DNA from: Paenibacillus athensensis
GTDB taxonomy: Bacteria; Bacillota; Bacilli; Paenibacillales; NBRC-103111
Direction: 5' to 3'
DNA length: 64,000 bases
NCBI RefSeq assembly: GCF_004514475.2
Contig: NZ_MYFO02000001.1
Location: forward strand, 434,001 to 498,000
Shown: piece after piece, positions 18,446 through 26,271 of the stretch
How positions within the stretch are numbered: the stretch's first letter is position 1
How the letters are laid out: every line of letters starts with the position of its first letter
The notes under the pieces: model-generated
Databases searched by the model: none
Seen by the model: the letters and a program-made list of their open reading frames with translations, nothing else
Told to the model about the DNA's origin: nothing
Made by a program: the position numbers and the translations under genes

Positions 18446-19855
18446 ATGAATCCCGGTACAAGCAGCAATGGCAGCACCTCCGTCATCGAGCATACAACGA
18501 TCAAGAAAAGCGTCGTTTGGATTTACTTTGTGATCTTTTTCGCTGTTTTGAACGAATCGGTTTTCAACGTGTCAACGCCCAATATTGCAGAGGAATTTCA
18601 GTTGTCCGCTTCGCAGGTCAGCTGGGTGGTGACGATTTTTTTCATTGTTTTCGGTATGGGCACGGTCATCTTCGGCAAGCTGTCCGATATGTTCAGCATC
18701 AAACATCTGATCACGATTGGCATCAGCGTATACTGCATCGGGTCGGTGCTTGGCTTCGCGCTGCAAAGCTGGTATCCGGGCGTCATCTTGAGCAGAGCGA
18801 TCCAGGGAGCGGGCGGATCGGCGATCCCGGCGCTCGTTTTCGTTATGGTGGCGCGCTTTTTCACCCAAGAGGAGCGCGGCAAAATGTTCGGTATCATCAC
18901 GTCCATTGCTTCATTTGCTGTCGGCATCGGTCCCGTGCTGGGCGGATACATTGCCGGTTCGCTGCACTGGACGTATTTGTTCCTGATTCCGCTGCCAGTC
19001 GTAATCGCTATACCTTATTTCCGCAAGCTGCTGCCTGATGAACAGCGCGGTACGGGTACGCTGGACATGCTCGGCGCTGCGCTGCTTGGAGTCGTGGTGA
19101 CGACGCTCGTTTTATTCACAAGCGAAGGCAGCTGGCTGTATCTGGTCGGCGCGCTCGCCGCGCTGCTTGTGTTCATTGTCCACATCCGCCGCGCCAAGGA
19201 ACCGTTCGTGGATCCGTCGCTATTCAAAAATCCGCTTTATCGCAGCGCGCTGCTGATTGGCTTTCTGATTTTCGGCACCGTCATGTCTGTCATGTTTGTC
19301 ATTCCGCTGATGCTCCGTCACGTCTATGGACTGGAAACCGACGATATCGGTCTGATTATGTTTCCGGGGGCGTTCAGCGCCGTCATCTTCGGCGGGATTG
19401 CCGGCCGCTTGACCGTCAAGCGGGGAAGCCACTTCGTTGTGTACCTCGGGCTTGGACTCGTTGCGCTCAGCCTGCTGATGCAATCGTCGGCCATCGGCCT
19501 GTGGGTGTGGTATTTGGGCGAAGCGCTCGTTCTGATGTATATCGGATTTTCCTTCGTGCAAACCGCTTTGACGGAAAGCGTCACGCAAATTTTGCCGATG
19601 GAGCAAATAGGCGTCGGAATGGGCTTGTTTAATATGACTTCAATCATTTCCGGAGCTGTCGTTACCGCGCTCGTCGCCAAAACGATGGAAAAGAAGCTGC
19701 TCGATTTTCCGCTACACCCGCTGCTTTCCGACTCCGGGCTATGGGTTTACGGTAATTTGATTCTGCTGCTGGCCTTTGTCGTCATCGGCAGCGCCGTGTA
19801 TTACTTGACGTCCTTCGGCAGACAAATGCCGCGGACAGCCAGCAAACCTGCCTAA
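18446..19855 (+). CDS. TetL/TetK-like MFS drug exporter (DHA2, 14 segments)
   Basis: A 469-residue membrane protein with about 14 hydrophobic segments. It has the DHA2 motif C, GVGPxxGG-like (AVGIGPVLGGYIAG), and QGAGGSAIPALVFVMVARF, which closely resembles TetA(L)/TetA(K). Loop motif GKLSDMF is present. Proton-driven drug or cation efflux is expected, but tetracycline specificity is not assured, because related transporters have other substrates. An extended -10 TGCTACAAT at 18376-18384 lies between it and the AraC gene. Confidence 0.85.
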   Translation: MNPGTSSNGSTSVIEHTTIKKSVVWIYFVIFFAVLNESVFNVSTPNIAEEFQLSASQVSWVVTIFFIVFGMGTVIFGKLSDMFSIKHLITIGISVYCIGSVLGFALQSWYPGVILSRAIQGAGGSAIPALVFVMVARFFTQEERGKMFGIITSIASFAVGIGPVLGGYIAGSLHWTYLFLIPLPVVIAIPYFRKLLPDEQRGTGTLDMLGAALLGVVVTTLVLFTSEGSWLYLVGALAALLVFIVHIRRAKEPFVDPSLFKNPLYRSALLIGFLIFGTVMSVMFVIPLMLRHVYGLETDDIGLIMFPGAFSAVIFGGIAGRLTVKRGSHFVVYLGLGLVALSLLMQSSAIGLWVWYLGEALVLMYIGFSFVQTALTESVTQILPMEQIGVGMGLFNMTSIISGAVVTALVAKTMEKKLLDFPLHPLLSDSGLWVYGNLILLLAFVVIGSAVYYLTSFGRQMPRTASKPA

Positions 19856-19882
19856 TTTAGCTACAGATAAGGAGAATCTCCC

Positions 19883-20182
19883 ATGTGTCGCAGTATCAAG
19901 CCCTTGTTCAACTTTGATCCTCCGGCCAGCGAGGCCGATATCGAAGCGGCAGCCCTGCAGTTTGTGCGTAAAATCTCCGGCTTTACTGCACCTTCGAAAG
20001 CCAATGAAGCCGCCTTCCATCAAGCCGTGCAGGAGGTGGCCGCAGCCGCTCGCCGCTTGATGGACACCCTGGTTACCACGGCCGAGCCGCGCAGCCGCGC
20101 AGTCGAGATCGAGCGCGCTCGCGTTCGCTCCATCCGCCGGTTTGGACCCAAGCCCGGCGCCCAGCCGGATTCCCCGACCTAA
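19883..20182 (+). CDS. DUF2277 family protein
   Basis: A 99-residue protein that starts MCRSIKPLFNFDPPAS and continues with ALQFVRKISGF and PSKANEAAF, the signature of DUF2277. It is a small, soluble, helical protein of unknown function. AAGGAG stands before the ATG. It lies 27 bases after the exporter gene and is closed by a terminator, so it may share that transcript. Confidence 0.88.
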   Translation: MCRSIKPLFNFDPPASEADIEAAALQFVRKISGFTAPSKANEAAFHQAVQEVAAAARRLMDTLVTTAEPRSRAVEIERARVRSIRRFGPKPGAQPDSPT

Positions 20183-20198
20183 CGATGCGAGGATTCAC

Positions 20199-20230
20199 AA
20201 GGAAAACCAGCCGGTTTTCCTTCTTTTTTT
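20199..20230 (+). terminator. Rho-independent terminator
   Basis: AAGGAAAACC-AGCC-GGTTTTCCTT is a perfect ten-base stem followed by CTTTTTTT. Confidence 0.9.
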
Positions 20231-20391
20231 GTCCCGACATGGATAAGTTTCTCTTATATTGGGATAATTTTCTATTATTGCGATTTGTCCGACAGGAATC
20301 GTTTCAACACCGTCGAAATAGTAAGCTACATTCCCGAAAAGGGAACACATGTTTCATGACTTACTTAAACTTTCATGGTGAGGTGTTGGGC

Positions 20392-21381
20392 GTGCTGCAC
20401 ATAAGTCCAAAAAAAGACGATGTCAGGTGGGATTGTTTTGAAGGATGCTACATTTCGGTTATCGGCTGGTTAAACCGCGACTACCGCTGGATGGACGTTA
20501 ACAGCTGGCAATTTGGCTTTGACGAAGCGATGATTGGCACGCGTGAGCGAATTTCGGAGTTGATTACGTACAACTGGCGTTCCAAATTCGATATGCTCGA
20601 CCGTTACGTCGGCGTGCGAATGACACCGCACCGGACCAATGATCCCCAGGAGCGCATCGCTTTACTGCAGCGCGAGCTCCGACAAAACAAACCGGCGATG
20701 TCGGTAATCGATTCCTATTGGTGCCCGTGGGACGACGGCTACCAGATATTTTCACGCCCGCACTTTTTTATTGTCACCGGCATGGACGAGGAGCGGGAGA
20801 TTTTTTACTGTACGGACACGTTTTATGAAAAAATGGATCAAGTGCTCAGCTTTGAGCAATATATCAACGGCTCCATGCCGCGTGAGCTGCCCAGCGTCCA
20901 TACGTTCGACATTACCGAGCCGGCCGCGCCGCAAACGGAACCGCAAGAAATCGCCGCTGCGTCGGTTCGCGAAGTGCTCCGTCTCGACGTCTTTGGCCAG
21001 GTGCGTTGCTTTGCTCGCGCGGTTGGTGCCTATTTTGATGTAGACTGTGAAATCAAGCAATTCGCCAATATTGAATTGGCGCCGGTCATCCGGCATGTGT
21101 ACGAGCGTAAACGGTTTATTTACCGCTATACGGACTGCATCAGCATGATTTTCGGCGACGAGCCGGGGGAAGAGGTCCGGCAGTTGCTGGGCGAGCTGCG
21201 GCACGTCGCCGATCAATGGGAAGTGGTCAAGCAAATGTTCGTCAAAAGCAGCAAAATGAAAAATCCCGCTCCGCAGCTGCAGCACATTAGCACCCGACTG
21301 CTGGAGCTGGCCGACCGCGAGGAAGCCGTCGCACACGGGCTGCTTGCTTTATGGTCCACGAATGAAGCGGTTACGCTTTGA
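20392..21381 (+). CDS. second BtrH/C39-like protein
   Basis: About 329 residues. The N-terminal part shows DCFEGCYISVIGWL (candidate nucleophile Cys), PHFFIVTGMD (candidate His) and FYCTDTFY (candidate Asp), the order seen in BtrH-type papain-like domains linked to non-ribosomal or carrier-protein chemistry. The rest is helical. The GTG at 20392 has GAGGTG close by; an ATG at 20356 is an alternative start. A terminator precedes it, and a dioxygenase gene follows after 180 bases. No carrier protein is adjacent, so its partner may be encoded elsewhere, possibly the operon at 1-10.3 kb. Confidence 0.6.
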   Translation: MLHISPKKDDVRWDCFEGCYISVIGWLNRDYRWMDVNSWQFGFDEAMIGTRERISELITYNWRSKFDMLDRYVGVRMTPHRTNDPQERIALLQRELRQNKPAMSVIDSYWCPWDDGYQIFSRPHFFIVTGMDEEREIFYCTDTFYEKMDQVLSFEQYINGSMPRELPSVHTFDITEPAAPQTEPQEIAAASVREVLRLDVFGQVRCFARAVGAYFDVDCEIKQFANIELAPVIRHVYERKRFIYRYTDCISMIFGDEPGEEVRQLLGELRHVADQWEVVKQMFVKSSKMKNPAPQLQHISTRLLELADREEAVAHGLLALWSTNEAVTL

Positions 21382-21560
21382 TATGCCGGACGGCGCGGCT
21401 GTCAGGCTTGCGTTGAGCAGGCGATGTCATCCGTTTGAAGGCAAAGATCAAGTGGAGACACAAAGGCGCTAATTGCAGCCATTGTCCGAGGGGCTTGCAG
21501 GCCGTATGCTTGAGATATCCGCTTCTCACATACCGCTCAAGCGAAAGGGGCACTCCACCG

Positions 21561-22304
21561 ATGCAAACGGCCAAAGACTACCGATTGTCGCCAATTACCG
21601 CCGCGCAATACGAGCAATTCTGCACAGACGGCTATTTGCTGATCAAGCAAGGCGCAAGCGCCGATCTGATCGATGCGTTCAACAACCACATTTACGACAT
21701 TCGCGAGCAAGCCGAGGTGCCGGAATGGGCCGCATGCGATCCGCACAAAAAATTTTCGCTGCGCTTGTTCAATCCTCACAAGCATGACAGCTTTTCGCGT
21801 CAATTAATGAAGCTGCCGATCATTCGCGGTACGCTGGCCCAGTTAATGGGCCGGGAAGCCAATTGCGTGCAAAGCATGTACTTTTATAAAGAGCCGGGCT
21901 CGCCCGGGCAAGCTGCGCATCAGGACTACTATTATATCAAAAACGATCCGATGACGATGATTGCTGCCTGGATCGCGATGGAAGAACGCATCGATACGGA
22001 AAACGGCTGTCTGTGGGTCATTCCGGGCACACATAAGCTCGGCTTGCTGCCGCACGGCGCCGTGACCAACATCGAAGAACACGAGCCGTGGACCGAACAA
22101 ACGGAAGGAGCCGATCTGACCCGGCAAATTCCGGTGGAGATGGAGAAAGGCGATATCTTGTTCTTCAGCGAGCTGCTGATCCATTCCTCGACCAAAAATC
22201 GCAGCAAGGATCGCTGGCGGCGGTCGTACGTCTGCCATTATATCCGCGAGGATTCGTTCGTCACCCAACGGGAGGACCTGCGCGTCAAATATCCGTTGTA
22301 TTAA
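21561..22304 (+). CDS. phytanoyl-CoA dioxygenase (PhyH) family protein
   Basis: A 247-residue Fe(II)/2-oxoglutarate oxygenase. The HxD metal pair is in AAHQDYYYI, the distal His in LLIHSSTKNRS, and the 2-oxoglutarate-binding Arg is just after it (RWRRSYV). Such enzymes hydroxylate small molecules, including secondary metabolites, compatible solutes and fatty acyl groups. AAAGGGG lies ten bases before the ATG. The AraC gene follows 38 bases later and probably regulates it. Confidence 0.88.
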   Translation: MQTAKDYRLSPITAAQYEQFCTDGYLLIKQGASADLIDAFNNHIYDIREQAEVPEWAACDPHKKFSLRLFNPHKHDSFSRQLMKLPIIRGTLAQLMGREANCVQSMYFYKEPGSPGQAAHQDYYYIKNDPMTMIAAWIAMEERIDTENGCLWVIPGTHKLGLLPHGAVTNIEEHEPWTEQTEGADLTRQIPVEMEKGDILFFSELLIHSSTKNRSKDRWRRSYVCHYIREDSFVTQREDLRVKYPLY

Positions 22305-22342
22305 TCAGGGCAAGCTTAACTCAGGAAAAGGAGTGGTGCGCG

Positions 22343-23146
22343 ATGCGCAAGGACGCAGCGTTGCCGGCTTATCCGTGCGTTCGCGGCTGCCACGCCGGCA
22401 CCGTGATCTATCCCCCTGGCGGCCGCTACGGCCCGCGCTGGCAGCAGGATTATCAGCTGGTGCTGCTTCATGCCGGCGAGATGACCGTCACGGTAGACGG
22501 AGAAGCCTATCCGATCAAACCCGGATATGCAATCCTGCTGCGACCCGGCCATCAGGAGTCGTTCCGCTTTGCCGAGCACCAGAACACCTGGCATCGCTGG
22601 ATCGCGATACAGCTGCTGCCTGCGGCTATAGATTGTGACGACGCGAGTCCTGACGCGGGGCCACCGGTTTGGACGCCGATTCCCGATGAGCTGAATCGTC
22701 TGACCGATCTGATGCTGGCGCTCAAGCCCGAGCATACGGACGAAAGCGAAGTCATGCGTTCGCTGGGCTATGCGGCGTTGCAGCTGTTTGCAGCGCAAAC
22801 AGGCCGCGCCGGGGCATCTGCCGCCCATCCGTCCGTCGCGCTCGCCAAGCAGCTCGTACAGGAGCGCTATGCCGACGAGTTGCAGCTCCAGCACCTGGCC
22901 GAGAGGGCCGGTGTCTCCGCCGAGCATCTGGTGCGCTTGTTCCGGCAACACGACGACACGACGCCGATGCGTTACGTGTGGCGGTACCGCGTTGATCGCG
23001 CAGTGGAGCTGCTGGCGCAAACCGGGCTGTCGATGACGGAAATCGCCGATCGCTGCGGCTTCAAAACGACGTTCCATCTGGCCCGGCTGGTCAAAAAACA
23101 AACCGGCAGCACGCCGTCAGACATTCGCGCAGCCACGCGCGGATAA
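22343..23146 (+). CDS. AraC-family regulator with N-terminal cupin domain
   Basis: A 267-residue regulator. The N-terminal 90 residues are cupin-like (ligand binding, YPIKPGYAILLRPGHQ). The C-terminal 100 residues carry the two AraC helix-turn-helix motifs (LQHLAERAGVSAEHLVRLF and MTEIADRCGFKTTFHLARL). AAAAGGAG precedes the ATG. Members usually sense sugars or other small molecules and activate adjacent genes. The PhyH gene directly upstream, in the same direction, is the obvious candidate target. Confidence 0.9.
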   Translation: MRKDAALPAYPCVRGCHAGTVIYPPGGRYGPRWQQDYQLVLLHAGEMTVTVDGEAYPIKPGYAILLRPGHQESFRFAEHQNTWHRWIAIQLLPAAIDCDDASPDAGPPVWTPIPDELNRLTDLMLALKPEHTDESEVMRSLGYAALQLFAAQTGRAGASAAHPSVALAKQLVQERYADELQLQHLAERAGVSAEHLVRLFRQHDDTTPMRYVWRYRVDRAVELLAQTGLSMTEIADRCGFKTTFHLARLVKKQTGSTPSDIRAATRG

Positions 23147-23262
23147 ACCGCTCGCAATTTTCAGGCCCAATATGAAGGGATCAGCGCTCGACTTGTCGTC
23201 ATATCTTGTGGGTACCCGGCTGTATATACCTGGTTGTGATCTCAAGCGATAAGGAGGCCGTC

Positions 23263-23976
23263 ATGATCCTTTCTTTTTCCTGGTTGAAGCTTGGCGGATT
23301 CGCCGCTATTTTCTTTTCCGTCTACACGCTGCTGCCGACGCTGATCGTGCGCTTGTGTAAATTCGGCGTGCCCCCCAGAGGGCAGAGCCGGGCTGGCATT
23401 GCCCTAACCTTCGACGACGGTCCCGATCCTGCGCACACGCCGCAGCTGCTCGATCTGCTGCGGCGGCATCAGATCAAGGCCACTTTTTTCGTGCTGGGCA
23501 GCAAGGCAAGCCAGCATCCGGAGCTGATCCGGCGCATGCATCGGGAAGGTCATCTCATCGGCATTCATAATTACGAGCATTGGACGAACGCTTTGCTTAC
23601 CCCGCGGAGAGTCCGACGACAGCTGGAAAAAACCGCGCAGATCATCGAGCGGCTGACCGGAGCGGCTCCTGTGCACTATCGTCCGCCTTGGGGCGTCATC
23701 AATGTGTTTGATCTGCTGCTGCTCAAGCGCTTCCGACTTGTGCTCTGGTCGCTCATGGTCGGCGATTGGCGCTGCCGCGGCGGGAAGGATCAGCTGCGCG
23801 CCAAGCTGCTTACGAAGCTGAAAAACGGCGACGTGCTCGTGCTGCACGACAGCGGCCAGACGCTTGGTGCCGAGCGCGACGCGCCTGCGTATATGCTGGA
23901 GGCGTTGCGGGACGTGCTGGATGAAAGCCGGCAGCGGGGCTATACCTTTTTGCGCATCGATGAAACCTGCGGGTGA
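23263..23976 (+). CDS. polysaccharide deacetylase family protein
   Basis: A 237-residue protein with an N-terminal membrane anchor and a NodB-homology domain. TFDDGPDPAHT (about residue 50) supplies the catalytic Asp and metal Asp, IGIHNYEH (about residue 104) the two metal histidines (His-x3-His), and VLVLHDSG the C-terminal motif. It probably acts outside the membrane on cell-wall N-acetylated sugars. AAGGAGG is five bases before the ATG. It is a single-gene unit with a following terminator. Confidence 0.92.
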   Translation: MILSFSWLKLGGFAAIFFSVYTLLPTLIVRLCKFGVPPRGQSRAGIALTFDDGPDPAHTPQLLDLLRRHQIKATFFVLGSKASQHPELIRRMHREGHLIGIHNYEHWTNALLTPRRVRRQLEKTAQIIERLTGAAPVHYRPPWGVINVFDLLLLKRFRLVLWSLMVGDWRCRGGKDQLRAKLLTKLKNGDVLVLHDSGQTLGAERDAPAYMLEALRDVLDESRQRGYTFLRIDETCG

Positions 23977-24021
23977 TGCCGCACCCAAATACCCTTGATT
24001 CGACAAAAACCGCCACAAGTG

Positions 24022-24053
24022 AAATGGAGAGCGCCTAAGCTCTCCATTTTTTT
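24022..24053 (+). terminator. Rho-independent terminator
   Basis: ATGGAGAGC-GCCTAA-GCTCTCCAT forms a perfect stem followed by a T tract. Confidence 0.9.
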
Positions 24054-24169
24054 GTATTTTTACACATGATCGGCATAACAAACGACATCGCCGTCCGGTG
24101 CCGCACTTCTTATAATGGCAGGGATACCTGTTTCACGGAGGGCCAATTGACCGGAAAGCGAGGGGAATC

Positions 24170-24208
24170 ATGATGTCAGGCAACGCAGATTACGGCGGCG
24201 GCCTGTAG
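24170..24208 (+). CDS. short leader peptide, 12 codons
   Basis: Two consecutive ATG codons at 24170 and 24173 follow GAGGGG at good distance and open a 12-residue reading frame, MMSGNADYGGGL. Its three Gly codons (GGC GGC GGC, 24194-24202) are the bases able to pair with the 5' arm of the terminator that follows. It is preceded by a TATAAT at 24111-24116. It has the arrangement of an attenuator leader peptide; no protein function is likely. Confidence 0.5.
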   Translation: MMSGNADYGGGL

Positions 24209-24255
24209 TACAAGCAGACAAGCCGCCTGATGTGCACAGCATGGGGCGGCTTTTT
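24194..24255 (+). promoter_or_regulatory. terminator with possible antiterminator, leader of the response-regulator gene
   Basis: AAGCCGCC (24220-24227) pairs with GGCGGCTT (24245-24252), followed by T residues: an intrinsic terminator about 100 bases before the response-regulator gene. GGCGGC within the leader peptide can pair instead with GCCGCC of the terminator arm. Ribosome position on the leader peptide could therefore choose between the structures, which is inference. With the leader peptide this accounts for the 24054-24351 gap. Confidence 0.55.
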
Positions 24256-24351
24256 CAGTTTCAGGTGAGCGGGGCTGCTGAGCCTCCCCGGCCCCGGGAA
24301 CGTTCATGCGCCACATACCGCTCAACAGCTCCACGAACGAGGAGGATCAAT

Positions 24352-25023
24352 GTGAGCATTCATGTGCTGATTGGTGAAGAGGATGCGGCCTTTGGCCGCT
24401 ATATGGCCGAACGGCTGCAGCGGGAGCCTGGCCTGCAGGTGGTCGATGTCGTGTGCGGTCAAGAGGTGATTGGACGATGTCGCCAGAACCGAGTGGATGT
24501 TGTACTGCTCGATCTGCTGCCAACCTGCGGAAGTTATGTTGGTATCGATGTGTCAATCGAGGTTCATAGCCTGAATCAAGGGATTCGCACGATCTTTATG
24601 TCGAATTTAAACGACGAGGAAATCGTACTTCATGCCATGACGTACGGCAAAGCGGTCAACTGCATCGCCAAAATGTATTGCGGAGATATTCCCGAAGCGG
24701 TCCGCTCCGCCTATGCCGGCCGTTCCAGCATTCATCATTCCACAGCCGGCGTGCTGGTTCGCAAGCTAACCGAAACCAACAAGGAAGCGCTCGCCGCGCA
24801 GATTACGGAACGGCAAATTACCATTCTCAAGCTGCTTGAAAAAGGCTACGACAAGAAACAAATCGCTGAAAAGCTTCATTACACCGAGCAATCCATCAGC
24901 AATGAGGTGTACAAGGTGTCGACGGCGCTGAAAAGCCAATTGCCTTATCTGGCGGCTGTGCGAGCCAAAAAGCTGCTGACCAAGGAGCTGGTGTCCATCG
25001 TCAAAAAAATGGATATCATATAG
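24352..25023 (+). CDS. NarL/LuxR-type response regulator, orphan
   Basis: A 223-residue protein that starts at a GTG preceded by GAGGAGG. The receiver domain has the acidic pair (GEED), the phospho-acceptor Asp in DVVLLDLLP and a Lys in CIAKMY. The C-terminal LuxR-type helix-turn-helix reads ERQITILKLLEKGYDKKQIA and continues with the recognition helix EQSISNEVYKV. No histidine kinase is adjacent. The MauE-redoxin-ABC-peptide genes begin 130 bases downstream behind a -10 box without a good -35, as expected for an activated promoter. It is the natural candidate regulator. Confidence 0.88.
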   Translation: MSIHVLIGEEDAAFGRYMAERLQREPGLQVVDVVCGQEVIGRCRQNRVDVVLLDLLPTCGSYVGIDVSIEVHSLNQGIRTIFMSNLNDEEIVLHAMTYGKAVNCIAKMYCGDIPEAVRSAYAGRSSIHHSTAGVLVRKLTETNKEALAAQITERQITILKLLEKGYDKKQIAEKLHYTEQSISNEVYKVSTALKSQLPYLAAVRAKKLLTKELVSIVKKMDII

Positions 25024-25090
25024 TTTTTATAGCTGTCAATATCTACTTTTACTCAAAATTCCAATTATAGAAACGATCAGACGTATTCAC

Positions 25091-25096
25091 TATAAT
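25091..25096 (+). promoter_or_regulatory. -10 box of the MauE-redoxin-ABC-peptide genes
   Basis: TATAAT sits 56 bases before the MauE-like ATG, and no consensus -35 is found 17 bases upstream. This is compatible with a promoter that needs an activator such as the adjacent response regulator. Confidence 0.5.
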
Positions 25097-25152
25097 CAAG
25101 CTATCAAGTCAAGCAAAGCAACAAGGCACGATACGAGCAAGGGAGGGACGCT

Positions 25153-25674
25153 ATGAACGCAACAAGCTTTATACAAATCGGATTCGCTTTCATATTCGGC
25201 CTTACCGGCGTGTTGAAGCTGCTGGCGCCTTCCGCGATGAAACATACGCTGCAGGCGGTCGGCATCCCCAAGCCGCTTAGCGCGGCGGGCGCTTGGCTCG
25301 TTCCGCTGCTGGAGATTGCCGCCGCTGCGCTGCTGCTGTGGCCGTCTACGCTCAGGGCCGGGCAATTGCTGGCGCTTGCTTTGACAGCAGGCTTCGCATA
25401 TGCCGTCATCGTCGCGCTGGGCAGCAAGCAGAAAATCCGGTGCAGTTGCTTCGGCCAATTTATGGAAGAGCATCTGGGCTGGGGAACCGCGGTGCGCATC
25501 GCTGTCTTGCTGACCATGAACGGCGCGCTCACCTGGGCGGGGCCGCCGGCAGCGCTTGACAGCCTGCCGGCTCAGGAATTGATTTTATGCGGCTTGTGCT
25601 GGATCGGCGTGGTTGGCTTATATGCCGCCGCGTCCTATATAACCCGGCTGATGATGCCCACACGAACCGAATAA
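25153..25674 (+). CDS. MauE/DoxX-type redox-associated membrane protein
   Basis: A 173-residue protein with four to five membrane helices. The CSCFG motif (Cys-x-Cys, about residues 98-100) faces a loop after the third helix, as in MauE-family proteins that work with thioredoxin-fold partners in disulfide chemistry outside the cytoplasm. GGGAGG precedes the ATG. The next gene, 13 bases on, encodes exactly such a partner. A role in forming or isomerising disulfides in the Cys-rich peptide encoded at the end of the operon is proposed by inference. Confidence 0.8.
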   Translation: MNATSFIQIGFAFIFGLTGVLKLLAPSAMKHTLQAVGIPKPLSAAGAWLVPLLEIAAAALLLWPSTLRAGQLLALALTAGFAYAVIVALGSKQKIRCSCFGQFMEEHLGWGTAVRIAVLLTMNGALTWAGPPAALDSLPAQELILCGLCWIGVVGLYAAASYITRLMMPTRTE

Positions 25675-25687
25675 AGGAGGACTTGTC

Positions 25688-26260
25688 GTGTCACTGGTAT
25701 TTTTTGTATCCTATCTGATTTTATGGTTATGGACGATTATGCTGACTGTCGCCTGCGTCTTTTTGTTAAAGAAGAAACCGGCCATGATCGCATCGAACGA
25801 GCTGAACAACAGCGATGCGGGGCTGCCCAAAGGGATGCCGTTCCCCAACGACGGCCGCTTGACGCTCAAAGGCGAACAACCGAATTTCAGCAATGCCCTC
25901 GTTATTTTCTCGCTGTTCGACTGCGGCACCTGCGAAATGCTGTACCCACATTTGCATCGGTTTCAGGAAAAGCATCCCGAGATTCCGATCAACGTCATGC
26001 TGTTTGAGGAACAGGAAGGACAAGCCCGGCAAAACGCCGAGAAGTATCAGCTAAAGCTGAACGTCATTGCCTGCAATGTGTCGGATATCGCATTGTTTCA
26101 GACGAATATGTTCCCGTTTGGCTATGCGCTGAATGAAGCCGGCGTTGTCGTCTACAAAGGAAATATTAACGATGAAGCCAATCTGGACATGCTGGCAACG
26201 CCTATCACCGGACACAAAAGCGAGAAGGGCAAAAAACGCGGCTTGTCCAAGGCCGGGTAA
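25688..26260 (+). CDS. membrane-anchored thioredoxin-fold protein (MauD-like)
   Basis: A 190-residue protein that starts at a GTG with AAAGGAGG eight bases before it. One N-terminal membrane helix is followed by an extracytoplasmic thioredoxin-like domain with the active-site motif CGTC (about residues 79-82) in FSLFDCGTCEML, and a MFPFGYAL segment in the position of the cis-proline loop. MauD/TlpA-like proteins exchange disulfides outside the membrane. It lies between the MauE-like gene and the ABC exporter, so it could oxidise a peptide as it leaves the cell. Confidence 0.8.
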   Translation: MSLVFFVSYLILWLWTIMLTVACVFLLKKKPAMIASNELNNSDAGLPKGMPFPNDGRLTLKGEQPNFSNALVIFSLFDCGTCEMLYPHLHRFQEKHPEIPINVMLFEEQEGQARQNAEKYQLKLNVIACNVSDIALFQTNMFPFGYALNEAGVVVYKGNINDEANLDMLATPITGHKSEKGKKRGLSKAG

Positions 26261-26271
26261 CGGCAGCGGAT

